From: Paraburkholderia humisilvae
GTDB taxonomy: Bacteria > Pseudomonadota > Gammaproteobacteria > Burkholderiales > Burkholderiaceae
DNA length: 64,000 nt
Direction of reading: 5' to 3'
Assembly: GCF_902859855.1 (NCBI RefSeq)
Contig: NZ_CADIKH010000019.1
Span: forward strand, 1 to 64,000
Shown here: positions 1 through 8,564 of the stretch, piece by piece
Numbering within the stretch: the stretch's first letter is position 1
Layout of the letters: every line of letters begins with the position of its first letter
The notes under the pieces: generated by a model
What the model was told of the DNA's origin: nothing
Databases searched by the model: none
What the model saw: only the letters and a program-made list of their open reading frames with translations
Program-made: the position numbers and the translations under genes

Positions 1-1
1 C

Positions 2-1522
2 GCGAGCGGCCGGTTTGGTGTGTACGCAACCACCAGCGGTCCGGGCTTCACGAATACGCTGACCGCATTGGCGACCGCTTACACGGACCGATCGGCTGTG
101 CTCGCGTTGTCGGGCGAGGTCGGGCGCGACTGGATGGGTCGAGGCGCGTTTCAGGACTCGAGTCCCGCCGGGATGCGTGCGACGGCCATGGCGACGCCGG
201 TGACGGCATTACAGCTCGAGCTCGGCGCGCCGTCGCTGACCTATCGGCATCTGGATCGTCTGTTGCACAGTATGTTGGGTCATGCGTCCCGCGGTCCGGT
301 GCATCTGTCGATACCGGCCGATGTTCAGCGTGCGGAAACAGCAGGTCATTGGTCAGCGCTGCACGAACGGCTGTATCAGCCTCGCTTTGTCGACGCCCAT
401 CGTTGCGGCGCGTTCTGGGATCATATGGACTCGGGCCCGAAGGTGGCGATTCTGGCCGGCACCGGGTGTGCGCAGTCCAACGCCGCGGAGGAACTGAAGC
501 GGTTCGCCGAACGCTTCGACGTGCCGGTGGCGACGACACTGTCCGCTAAAGGCGTGTTTCCGGAAGACCATCCATTGAGTCTTGGGGTGCTGGGCTGGTG
601 CGGCAACCGCCCGGCACTCGATGCGCTTACGTCGGGTGAACTCGATGTGTTGTTCGTGCTCGGTTCACGTCTGAATATGCTCGATACGCTGATCTGGAGT
701 GACGGCTTCAGGCCGCGGCATGCGCTGATCGTCAATGACATCAATCCTTCGGGCGTGTTTCGCGACTATCACGTGAATCTGTCGATACTCGGCGATGCAC
801 GTACGTGCCTTGAAATGTTGCACGATGCGTCGCCTGAAGTGGCCATGCGCCTGCGCGCAAGCGGTGCCGCGAGACGCGACTGGGTGGCGCGGCTGAAAAC
901 GGCAGGCGCATCGAATGACGCGGCTGTGCGGCCCGAGTCGAATTCCGGACATATTCATCCGGCCGACGCGGTGCTGGCACTGCGCCGGGTGATGCCCCGC
1001 TCGACGCGACTGTTCATCGACAGCGGCGCGCACGCGTTCTTTGCAGGGCACCACTGGACTGCGTATGAGCCGGGGCGGTTTTTTACCTCGATCAAGTATA
1101 TGGGCGCAATGGGATGGGCGATCCCAGCCGCGATGGGTGCGCAACTTGTACACCCGAACGACCCCTGCGTGGTCGTTACCGGAGACGGTTGCATGCTGAT
1201 GCATGGAGTCGAGATTCAGACCGCCGCACGATACCGGGTTCCTCTGATTTGTGTGGTGTTCAACAACTCGGCTTTCGGTAATCCAAAACTGCGCGCGGAC
1301 CGCGTCAGCCCCGCGATGGGGGAATTGCATGCGTTGCCGACCCATGACTGGGCGGGATTTGCGAATGCTATTGGCGCAATGGGCATCACGGTTGACGATC
1401 CGTCGAACCTCGCGAATGCATTTGAGCAGGCATTGGAGGCCAGAACGACGGTAGTGATCGACGTGCGGACGGGCAATTTTCCGACACCGACTGAGCGCTT
1501 TGACGCGCAAGCCGTTGCATGA
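2..1522 (+). CDS. Thiamine-diphosphate-dependent enzyme, acetolactate-synthase family (5' end outside window)
   Basis: The reading frame is open from the left edge, so the N-terminus is missing. It enters in the conserved substrate/cofactor region of the pyrimidine-binding domain (SGPGFTN, then a run ending LSGEV). A central Rossmann-type domain follows. The C-terminal pyrophosphate-binding domain carries the ThDP motif GDGCMLMHG, followed about 25 residues later by the FNN pair. These enzymes make or break C-C bonds next to a carbonyl (acetolactate synthase, benzoylformate decarboxylase, oxalyl-CoA decarboxylase and relatives). The substrate cannot be read from the sequence, and nothing nearby identifies it as anabolic ilvB. 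The protein is likely soluble and cytoplasmic. A GTG at position 20 is not the real start because conserved residues precede it. Confidence 0.85.
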   Translation, partial: ASGRFGVYATTSGPGFTNTLTALATAYTDRSAVLALSGEVGRDWMGRGAFQDSSPAGMRATAMATPVTALQLELGAPSLTYRHLDRLLHSMLGHASRGPVHLSIPADVQRAETAGHWSALHERLYQPRFVDAHRCGAFWDHMDSGPKVAILAGTGCAQSNAAEELKRFAERFDVPVATTLSAKGVFPEDHPLSLGVLGWCGNRPALDALTSGELDVLFVLGSRLNMLDTLIWSDGFRPRHALIVNDINPSGVFRDYHVNLSILGDARTCLEMLHDASPEVAMRLRASGAARRDWVARLKTAGASNDAAVRPESNSGHIHPADAVLALRRVMPRSTRLFIDSGAHAFFAGHHWTAYEPGRFFTSIKYMGAMGWAIPAAMGAQLVHPNDPCVVVTGDGCMLMHGVEIQTAARYRVPLICVVFNNSAFGNPKLRADRVSPAMGELHALPTHDWAGFANAIGAMGITVDDPSNLANAFEQALEARTTVVIDVRTGNFPTPTERFDAQAVA

Positions 1523-1565
1523 GTCCGCGACTGCATTCGCGCATCAACGGGCGAAGCCTGAAGTG

Positions 1566-1602
1566 ACGGTGCGTGGACGCAGAGTCCGCGCCCACGCACC
1601 GT
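1566..1602. terminator. Hairpin between convergent genes
   Basis: An 11-bp perfect stem (1566-1576 pairs with 1592-1602) with a 15-nt loop lies between the stop of the ThDP enzyme and the stop of the convergent PRC-barrel gene. There is no U-tract on either side. It is better called a transcript-end hairpin or bidirectional barrier than a classical intrinsic terminator. Confidence 0.45.
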
Positions 1603-1620
1603 TACGTTACTGCTTGTCGT

Positions 1621-2100
1621 TTAAAGACCCTGCATATCTCTGCGTGGCTCGACGGCGCCGCGGGTTGTGCCGGGCATCTCCGACCAATAGGGCTGGCGAT
1701 TGTAGTATTCGTGAAGCCGCATGCCCCACGAGACATCCGCCATCGACGGCCAGTGGTCCTTATCGAAACCCGGATCGTCCTTGATGCGCTGCGCGGTGAT
1801 GTCGACGCGGAAGCATTTTTCGGCCGTATCGAGCGTCAACGCGGTCCATGGGATCGCGTGCAACGTCGTGCCCATGCCGAGAAAACCGCCTTCCGATAGA
1901 ACTGCGTAGGCAATGCGGCCACTGCGCACGTCGAGCATGATGTCGGAAACCTTACCGACATGCTCGCCGTCTGCCGTGATGACCTTGTCGCCATCCAGCG
2001 TCGCCGCGGCCATGATTTCAGGGCCCGGCCCTTCGCCAACTCCACCGCCGACGATCTGTGCACCCGAGCCGGATGCGCCTTTCGGGTCATATGTGCTCAT
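1621..2100 (-). CDS. PRC-barrel domain protein
   Basis: A 159-residue soluble protein. Residues 1-28 are Gly/Pro-rich and probably disordered. A PRC-barrel follows (about 29-110), recognisable by the GEHVGKVSDIMLDVRSGRI segment and the later AIPWTAL strand. The rest is a charged tail rich in W, Y and H. PRC-barrels occur in RimM, in photosynthetic reaction-centre H subunits and in many stress-associated proteins of unknown partner; here no partner can be named. A GGGAGG ribosome site lies about 10 nt before the ATG. The gene sits 102 bp downstream of gcd on the same strand and could be cotranscribed with it. Confidence 0.8.
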   Translation of the reverse strand: MSTYDPKGASGSGAQIVGGGVGEGPGPEIMAAATLDGDKVITADGEHVGKVSDIMLDVRSGRIAYAVLSEGGFLGMGTTLHAIPWTALTLDTAEKCFRVDITAQRIKDDPGFDKDHWPSMADVSWGMRLHEYYNRQPYWSEMPGTTRGAVEPRRDMQGL

Positions 2101-2202
2101 AATGTTGTCCTCCCAAGGTAAGGTGTGAGCGCTGTTGAATGCGCAAACCCTGTGCCTGGGTCTCCTGCGGAATTCGCACGCGATGTTCCGGCAATACCGC
2201 CT

Positions 2203-4593
2203 TTATTTCGCATCCGGCAGCGCATACGCGATCACATAGTCACCGAGCTTCGTGCCGAACGATCCATGCCCGCCGGCCGCGATCACGACATACTGTTTGC
2301 CGTTCGCCTCATAGGTCATCGGCGTCGCCTGGCCGCCCGCCGGCAGCCGCGCGCGCCACAGTTCCTGGCCGGTGTCGGTGCTGAATGCGCGAAGGTAATT
2401 GTCCGCGGTCGCGCCGATAAAGAACACATGGCCCGCTGTCGTGACCGGCCCACCGAGCATCGGCATACCCATGCGGAACGGCAAAGGCAGCGGCGAGCTG
2501 TCGTACACGGTGCCGATGCGTTTTTTCCAGACGATCTGATTCGTATTGAGGTCGAGCGCCGCGACGTAGCCCCACGCGGGCTCTTTGCACGGCAACCCGA
2601 ATGGCGACAGGAACGGGTTCAGCGTCACCGCGAACGGAACGCCGTACTGCGGCTGGATACCTGCTTCAGTGCCGGTGCCGTTCTGACCCGCCGCGGGCGG
2701 TTCGGCGGGATTGTGCGGACCGCGCGGAACGAGCCGTGATACAAACGGCAGCGCAATCGGGTTCGCGATGGCAAGGTGCCGGTCGGTGTCGATCGCGATA
2801 CCTCCCCACTCGAACATGCCGAGATTGCCAGGGAAGACCAGTGTGCCCTGCTCGGACGGCGGCGTAAACGGCCCTTCATAACGCAGGCGGTGGAACATCA
2901 CGCGGCAGACGAGCTGGTCGTACATCGTCGCGCCCCACATGTCCGTGTCGCGAAGGTTTTGTGCCGGACGGAAAGTCAATTGCGAGAACGGCTGTGTCGC
3001 GGATACCCAGTCGCCATCCGCCGGCCCTTGCGGCACGGGCTGCTCGGGCGCGGGGACGAGCGGCGTGCCGGTGCGGCGATCGAGCACGAAGATGTTGCCG
3101 GTTTTCGCCGGCACGTAGATCGCGGGCACCACATTGCCGTGCACGTCGGTGAGATCGGCGATGGTCGGCTGGGCGGGCAGGTCCATGTCCCACAGGTCGT
3201 GATGCACGGTCTGATAGAACCACGCGAGCTTGCCGGTGGACGCATTCAGCGCGAGCAGTCCGCTCGCATAGCGTTCCTGCTGCGGCGTGCGGTAGCCGCC
3301 CCAGGTGTCGGGCGTGCCGACGCCCATCGGCAAGTAGACGAGATCGAGCTGCGGATCGTATGCAGCGGGCGCCCATGAGTTCGGCGAATTCTTCGTGAAG
3401 CTATGCTGGTCGTCGGGTATGGCATTCGGCGTATCGGAGCCTGGATCGAATGCCCACAGCAGCTTGCCTGTCTCGACGTCGAAGCCGCGGATCGCGCCCG
3501 ACGGCTCGCTCGTCGAATAGTTGTCCGTCACCGAGCCGGCGACGACGATGACCTTGTCGGTGACCACAGGCGGCGATGTCGGTTCGTATTCCCCCGCCGT
3601 TTTAACGGGCTCTAGATTCTGCAGGTTGAGGTCGCCGTTATCGGCGAATGCTGGGCAGCGTTGGCCGGTTGCCGCGTCGAGTTCGAACAGATGACCGTTG
3701 TTGACCGGCAGGATCACACGGCGCGAGCACGCCGGCAGCGCGGCTTGCGCCTGTGCGGTCGTGGCAGCGCGGGCCGCGTCAGTCTCGTGATATGACACGC
3801 CGCGACAGGTGACGTGCTGAAAGCTCGGGTCGGTTTTCAGGCCCGGGTCGAAGCGCCATTTTTCCTTGCCGCTTGCCGCGTCGAGCGCGAACAGGATCTG
3901 GTGCGGCGAGCACAGAAAGAGCGTATCGCCGACCTTGATCGGCGTGACCTCGTCGGTGATCTCCACCGGGTCGCCCGGTCCTTTGTGGTCGCCGGTTTCG
4001 AACGTCCATGCGACTTGCAGGTCTTTCACATTCTGTTCGTTGATCTGCGCGAGCGGCGAATAGCGGGTGCCGCCCTGCGTGCGACCGTAAGTGGGCCAGT
4101 CGGCGGCTTGCGAGTCGGGCGTGGGCGTGGCGGCGGATTGCGCGGAAACCGTGCCGTCGATTTGCTGCGGGTCGTTGAATGCCGCATAGGTCAGTACGGC
4201 GGCGCTCGCGATCAGTCCGATGACCAGCGCTGCCACAGCATGCGTGACGGGTGCGGAAAAGGTGCGTGAAATGAACGGCAGTAGCAGCCAGATACCGAAT
4301 ATCACCAGCACATCGGTGCGCGGCGCGAGCGCCCATAAGTCGAAGCCTACCTCGTTCACCGCCCATACGACTGTGACGATCAGCAGCAGCGCATACAGCG
4401 CGAGCGCCCATCGGTTGCGACGGTAGACGAGCCACGCGACCGCGAGCAACACGATGCCGGCTATCACGTAGTACGGGGAGCCGTGCAGCACCAGCAGCCA
4501 GATGCCGCCAAATAGCAGATACAGGCCGGAAAGGCCGGCGAAAAGGATAGTCAACCACCGTGCGATTCGTGTTCCGTTCATATCGGTCGCCAT
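2203..4593 (-). CDS. gcd: Membrane-bound PQQ-dependent glucose dehydrogenase
   Basis: At 796 residues this is full length for the quinoprotein glucose/quinate/shikimate dehydrogenase family. Five hydrophobic helices fill about residues 10-140. The periplasmic eight-bladed PQQ propeller follows, opening with ADWPTYGRTQGGTRYSPL. The segment HHDLWDMDLPAQ carries the Asp that aligns with the catalytic base of this family. Family role: oxidation of D-glucose (or another aldose) in the periplasm to the lactone, with electrons going to ubiquinone. It underlies gluconic-acid secretion and mineral phosphate solubilisation in soil Burkholderiaceae. No PQQ synthesis gene is visible here. Quinate/shikimate dehydrogenase is the alternative; the length and five-TM front favour glucose. 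The ATG at 4593 is used; an internal ATG at 4581 is possible. Confidence 0.9.
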   Translation of the reverse strand: MATDMNGTRIARWLTILFAGLSGLYLLFGGIWLLVLHGSPYYVIAGIVLLAVAWLVYRRNRWALALYALLLIVTVVWAVNEVGFDLWALAPRTDVLVIFGIWLLLPFISRTFSAPVTHAVAALVIGLIASAAVLTYAAFNDPQQIDGTVSAQSAATPTPDSQAADWPTYGRTQGGTRYSPLAQINEQNVKDLQVAWTFETGDHKGPGDPVEITDEVTPIKVGDTLFLCSPHQILFALDAASGKEKWRFDPGLKTDPSFQHVTCRGVSYHETDAARAATTAQAQAALPACSRRVILPVNNGHLFELDAATGQRCPAFADNGDLNLQNLEPVKTAGEYEPTSPPVVTDKVIVVAGSVTDNYSTSEPSGAIRGFDVETGKLLWAFDPGSDTPNAIPDDQHSFTKNSPNSWAPAAYDPQLDLVYLPMGVGTPDTWGGYRTPQQERYASGLLALNASTGKLAWFYQTVHHDLWDMDLPAQPTIADLTDVHGNVVPAIYVPAKTGNIFVLDRRTGTPLVPAPEQPVPQGPADGDWVSATQPFSQLTFRPAQNLRDTDMWGATMYDQLVCRVMFHRLRYEGPFTPPSEQGTLVFPGNLGMFEWGGIAIDTDRHLAIANPIALPFVSRLVPRGPHNPAEPPAAGQNGTGTEAGIQPQYGVPFAVTLNPFLSPFGLPCKEPAWGYVAALDLNTNQIVWKKRIGTVYDSSPLPLPFRMGMPMLGGPVTTAGHVFFIGATADNYLRAFSTDTGQELWRARLPAGGQATPMTYEANGKQYVVIAAGGHGSFGTKLGDYVIAYALPDAK

Positions 4594-4830
4594 GATCGAA
4601 AGTTGTTACTGGTGCGCGGTCAGCACTTCACGTGCCGATCAGTCTTTTCATTTACCGCGCATGGCCGAACTGTTACGCATGAGTGTCGTGCACGTGGCAG
4701 TCGCTTGACGAATACTCCCCCTCTGATAGTGCTTCGTAAACTGCTTCATGGTCGGTGCTCATTCGCTGCACAGTAAAGCGAGCTTCAAAAGCTTTGCGGC
4801 AGCGTCGGCGATCAATGGATGGGAGTCGGG

Positions 4831-5907
4831 CTACTTTCGACTCGCGAGCCGCGTGCGCTTATCCACCCGGGCGAGCAGTGCAATATAGGCAAGTTCATCG
4901 GCCTTCATGCGGCGTTTGGCCGATTGCGGCGGTAAGTCGGCCAGTTCTCCCGCATCGAACGCGGCGATGACGCCCGGATGGATATAGCAGCGCCGGCATA
5001 CTGCCGGCGTATTGCGCAACAGCGTCGCGACCTCCTTCACCGTCGCGACGACGTGGCGCCGCGCGTCCGCTGCGCTTTCGCAAACCAGCTGGCGCAATGC
5101 GGCCATCGCAAAGACGCTGCCTGCCCACGTCCGATAGTCTTTCGCCGTGAAGTCGGCGCCGCTGACCGCGCGCAGGTATTCATTGATATCGGCTGAGCCG
5201 ACCGTATGGCGTGTACCGTCTTCGTCGACGTACTGGAAGAGGTCATGGCCCGGCAATTCGGCACATCTGCGCACGATGCGTCTGACGCGGGGATTCTCGA
5301 TCGATACGTCGTGCTCGACGCCTCCCTTGCCCGCGAAACGGAATCGCACTCCGCCGGAGCGTATCGTCACGTGCTTCTTGCGCAGCGTCGTGAGGCCATA
5401 CGACTGGTTTTCACGCGCATATTCGACACTGCCGATACGGATCAGCGTCGTATCGAGCAGATGCACGACGGCTGCCATCACTTTCTCCCGCGGCATGCCG
5501 CTGCGGGCGAGATCGCGTTCGACGCGCGCGCGTATTTTCGGCAGCGCGCGCCCGAACGCGGCCATGCGGCCGAACTTGTCGGCGTCGCGTGTCTCGCGCC
5601 ATTGCGGATGGTAACGGTATTGCTTGCGGCCTCGCGCGTCGCGAGCGGTCGCCTGAATATGGCCGCGCGGATCAGGACAAATCCACACGTCGCAGTAAGC
5701 CGGAGGAATCGCGAGTGCATTGATGCGTGCGATTGCCGTTTTGTCTTCGATGCGCTTGCCGTTCACGTCGAAATACACGAACGCATGCCCGAGCCTTTTG
5801 CGTGTGAAGCCGGGGCGGGTGTCGTCCACATGCCGCAGTCCGGGCGGCAGTTCACGCTGCACCGCTTGGGTAATCGCGCGGGCTGTGTCACTCGTCATCG
5901 TTTTCAT
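4831..5907 (-). CDS. DNA topoisomerase IB (bacterial, poxvirus-like)
   Basis: A 358-residue type IB topoisomerase. The N-terminal domain (about 20-110) contains the typical KRIEDKTAIARINALAIPPA segment. The catalytic domain (about 120-320) has the LIRIGSVEYARENQSYGLTTL block, with its active-site Arg, and a RKKHV segment with the Lys. The nucleophilic tyrosine is Y308, in NTPAVCRRCYIHP. The enzyme relaxes supercoils by transient 3'-phosphotyrosyl nicking and does not need ATP. Length and motifs match the stand-alone enzymes common in Burkholderiales. It is a single gene, divergent from the lipoprotein at 6234. Confidence 0.92.
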   Translation of the reverse strand: MKTMTSDTARAITQAVQRELPPGLRHVDDTRPGFTRKRLGHAFVYFDVNGKRIEDKTAIARINALAIPPAYCDVWICPDPRGHIQATARDARGRKQYRYHPQWRETRDADKFGRMAAFGRALPKIRARVERDLARSGMPREKVMAAVVHLLDTTLIRIGSVEYARENQSYGLTTLRKKHVTIRSGGVRFRFAGKGGVEHDVSIENPRVRRIVRRCAELPGHDLFQYVDEDGTRHTVGSADINEYLRAVSGADFTAKDYRTWAGSVFAMAALRQLVCESAADARRHVVATVKEVATLLRNTPAVCRRCYIHPGVIAAFDAGELADLPPQSAKRRMKADELAYIALLARVDKRTRLASRK

Positions 5908-6233
5908 CGGCGAAATCCGCTTGGCTGCTATGTGCCGTATCGGCGGCCTGAATCGTCACGCAATCGACGTGCCTGGACTTCAGCGCACGCGCGACTGGCC
6001 ACGCAGGCGCGCTCATCCGGTTGGGCCTTCGTTTAGAAATTCGCAAGCGTGACTTAAGTTCTATTTAATGAAATACCTTTCAATCTGTCGTGAGTGATTC
6101 GACGGCTCATGGATATGGCCGACATGTCGCAGCGCAGTCCGAACCATTCATATCCGGCCGCTCCCGAGCCGATTTTCAAGCGCTTGTCGCACGCAGCTAT
6201 AATCGCGCTCAAACTTTCCCAGGGATCTGATCC
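5908..6233. other. Divergent intergenic region between topoisomerase IB and a lipoprotein gene
   Basis: These 326 bp carry no convincing gene; short frames crossing it run antisense into the lipoprotein gene. An AT-rich patch lies around 6035-6090, and a good sigma-70 promoter serves the rightward gene (see 6175-6203). Confidence 0.6.
6175..6203 (+). promoter_or_regulatory. Sigma-70-like promoter of the lipoprotein gene
   Basis: A perfect TATAAT at 6198-6203 is preceded by TTCAAG at 6175-6180 with 17-bp spacing. It lies about 30 nt before the GTG start. The -10 is exact and the -35 matches at three or four positions. Confidence 0.55.
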
Positions 6234-6704
6234 GTGAAAAAGAACGCTGCCTTTGCGCTCGTTACGCTCGTCACGCTTGCGCTCTCCGCCTGCTCGTCTA
6301 CGGACAAGGATGCGCAGGCCGCGCAATTCGCGCATAACGAAGCCAATCTCAGCACCGCGCAGCACAACGCGGCGGTCGATTGCAGTGACACCGCGCAGTG
6401 CGACGCCGCATGGGTGCTGACAAAGCGCTATATCGAGCAGCATTCGAATACCTCGGTGACGCGCGCCGATGCGTTCTCGATCGACACCGACGTGCCCTCC
6501 AGTTCGGGCGACGTCGCTTTCTCAGCCACGCGTGTTGCGAAGGGGACGGGCGGCGGCGCGACACTGACGCTCTTTGCGCAGTGCCGCAGCATGTACGGCG
6601 CTAACGACGAGAAAGGTTCGGACTATGACGAGTGCGTCGAGAAGATCGTCAAGGCGCAGAACGGGTACGTGCCATATCTCAAGGCGCATGTGTCGGGGCA
6701 GTAA
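6234..6704 (+). CDS. Small secreted lipoprotein of unknown function
   Basis: A 156-residue protein with a type II signal peptide: KK at the N-terminus, a hydrophobic run, and the lipobox LSAC with the lipid-modified cysteine at residue 20. The mature part is polar and has further cysteines (CSDTAQCDA and later CRSMYG, DECVEK) that could form disulfides in the periplasm. It begins with GTG behind a weak AGGGA site. I do not recognise a named family. It stands alone, with its own promoter. Confidence 0.8.
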   Translation: MKKNAAFALVTLVTLALSACSSTDKDAQAAQFAHNEANLSTAQHNAAVDCSDTAQCDAAWVLTKRYIEQHSNTSVTRADAFSIDTDVPSSSGDVAFSATRVAKGTGGGATLTLFAQCRSMYGANDEKGSDYDECVEKIVKAQNGYVPYLKAHVSGQ

Positions 6705-6758
6705 GCGCGTCGACTCAAACAGCCCCGATTACGGCGCACGGGTTACCGTCGCATTGCA

Positions 6759-8393
6759 CTAGCGGATTTCTTTGGCGACACGCTGCAGCTTCGTGAATGC
6801 GCGATACCGCGTGTCGTGTACGGTCGCGGTGTCGCCTGGGCCCGGCGTATAGGTCTGGCTGATCCGCGACATGCGGGCCATGGCCGAGCGCAGGTCATCG
6901 AACATGCCGCCCGCCACGCCGCCCAGCATCGCCGCACCCAGCAACACAGGCTCGTGCGCCTCGGTCGCAAGCACGGGCCGGCCGGTTGCATCGGCGAGCA
7001 GTTGACGGACGAGATCGAGCCGCCCCGCGCCGCCGCTGATCACGACCTGCTCGATCGGCGCGCCCGCTTGAGCCTGCGTTTCGATGATTTGCCTCAGCCC
7101 GTAACCGATGCTGCAAAGGCCGGCGACGTAGAGCGCAACCAGACTATCCAGACCGGTTTCCATCCCGAGGCCCGCGATCACCGCTCTCGCATGCGGATCG
7201 GCAAACGGCGCACGATTGCCGAGGAACTCCGGAACGACATGCAGGCTTTCAGCGAGCTTCACGGCGTCTGACAAGCTGGTGGAATGCTTCGCTGCCAGAC
7301 CGGCAAGCATCGCCGGCAACGACTCGCCGGACTGCTCCGCGCGGCTTTGAGCGCGTGGGGTTTCCGGGTGCATCGACAACAGTCGCTCGATCGCCGCGCC
7401 GGCCACCGATTGGCCTCCTTCGTTGAGCCATGCATTGGGCACCATCGCCGAGAAATACGGTCCCCACACGCCGGGTACGAAGACCGGCGCGCGAGTCGTC
7501 GTCATCGTGCACGACGATGTGCCGAACACGTAAGCCAGGCAGGACTCGGGTTTCCCTTCGGCGCCGACCGTGCCGATCCCGCCGGCGTGCGCGTCGATCA
7601 TGCCCGCGGCGACTGGCGTTCCGGCGCGCAAGCCGAGTTCCGCGGCGGCGTGCGCGGTCAGTCCGTTGCCAAGCGGCGTGCCCGGCTCGACAACCCGCTG
7701 GCCGATGCGCGCAAAGCCTTCGTCCGCGAGCACGGCGAGGCCCACGGTGCGGAAGTAGCTTTCGTCCCAGCGCCGTTCGTGCGCGAGATAAGTCCATTTG
7801 CAGGTGACCGTGCAGGTGGACCGGGACAGATCGCCGGTCGCGCGCCAGGTCAGGAAGTCGGTCAGATCAAAAAACTGCCACGCGGCCGCGAACACGTTGG
7901 GCCGGTTCTCCAGCAGCCACAGCAGTTTCGGCGTCTCCATTTCGGGCGAGATCGTGCCGCCGACGAATTTCAGCACGTCGTGGCCGGTGCTGTTGATGCG
8001 TTGCGCCTGTTCGAGCGCGCGGTGATCCATCCAGACGATGATGTCGCGTTCGGCCTTCTCGGACGGACCCACGGGTAACGGTTGCCCGCCCGGGCCCAGC
8101 ACGACGAGCGAGCAGGTCGCGTCGAACCCGATGCCGGCGATCTGCTCGGGCGGTATCGCGGCCTGCGTCAGCGCTTGCGTCACCGAATGACAGACCGCGT
8201 TCCATATCTCGCCGCTCGACTGCTCGACGATCGCGCCACTTTCATGGAACGCCGTGATGTCGTGTTTCGCCGACGCGACCATCCGGCCGGCGGCATCGAA
8301 GATGCCGGCGCGGGCACTGCCGGTGCCCACGTCGACGCCGATTACATAGCGTGTGCCGTTCGCCGCGCGGGTATTCAGGTTGCCTGAGGTCAT
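6759..8393 (-). CDS. FGGY-family carbohydrate kinase (ribulokinase-like)
   Basis: A 544-residue FGGY kinase. The N-terminal nucleotide-binding lobe begins GVDVGTGSARAGIFD (about residues 19-33). The sugar-binding segment with WMDHRA lies around 125-130. The C-terminal FGGY lobe has a GGGAGRLDLVRQLLAD-type segment and the final phosphate loop. The protein would phosphorylate a ketopentose, pentitol or similar sugar at the expense of ATP. The DHRA and ISPEMETPKLLWL segments resemble the D-ribulokinase/YpCarbK branch more than bacterial AraB or XylB, but the substrate is inferred. No transporter or isomerase is adjacent, so its pathway is not shown here. Confidence 0.85.
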   Translation of the reverse strand: MTSGNLNTRAANGTRYVIGVDVGTGSARAGIFDAAGRMVASAKHDITAFHESGAIVEQSSGEIWNAVCHSVTQALTQAAIPPEQIAGIGFDATCSLVVLGPGGQPLPVGPSEKAERDIIVWMDHRALEQAQRINSTGHDVLKFVGGTISPEMETPKLLWLLENRPNVFAAAWQFFDLTDFLTWRATGDLSRSTCTVTCKWTYLAHERRWDESYFRTVGLAVLADEGFARIGQRVVEPGTPLGNGLTAHAAAELGLRAGTPVAAGMIDAHAGGIGTVGAEGKPESCLAYVFGTSSCTMTTTRAPVFVPGVWGPYFSAMVPNAWLNEGGQSVAGAAIERLLSMHPETPRAQSRAEQSGESLPAMLAGLAAKHSTSLSDAVKLAESLHVVPEFLGNRAPFADPHARAVIAGLGMETGLDSLVALYVAGLCSIGYGLRQIIETQAQAGAPIEQVVISGGAGRLDLVRQLLADATGRPVLATEAHEPVLLGAAMLGGVAGGMFDDLRSAMARMSRISQTYTPGPGDTATVHDTRYRAFTKLQRVAKEIR

Positions 8394-8564
8394 AGCTTGC
8401 TGGTTTATCGCGGTTGCTCTAGTCGAAAATTAGCGTCATCAAAGCACGCTCACCGCTGAAAATAAAGCCGTGAACCCATACTTTTTTTGCGTGTGGATCA
8501 GCCCCAAACCCCAGGCGGCGAGCGGTCAATTTTTGTGCAAAGCAGCAAGCTGCGCAATTCGCCG

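Noticed and set aside
665..1510. Minus-strand frame opposite the ThDP enzyme
   Set aside because: Shadow of a clear ThDP enzyme; the sequence is Arg/His-rich and lacks any domain.
8460..8475. Possible insertion-sequence remnant near the truncated GMC and ohr genes
   Set aside because: I looked for terminal inverted repeats and transposase fragments near 8.4-9.8 kb and 31.1 kb and found none.
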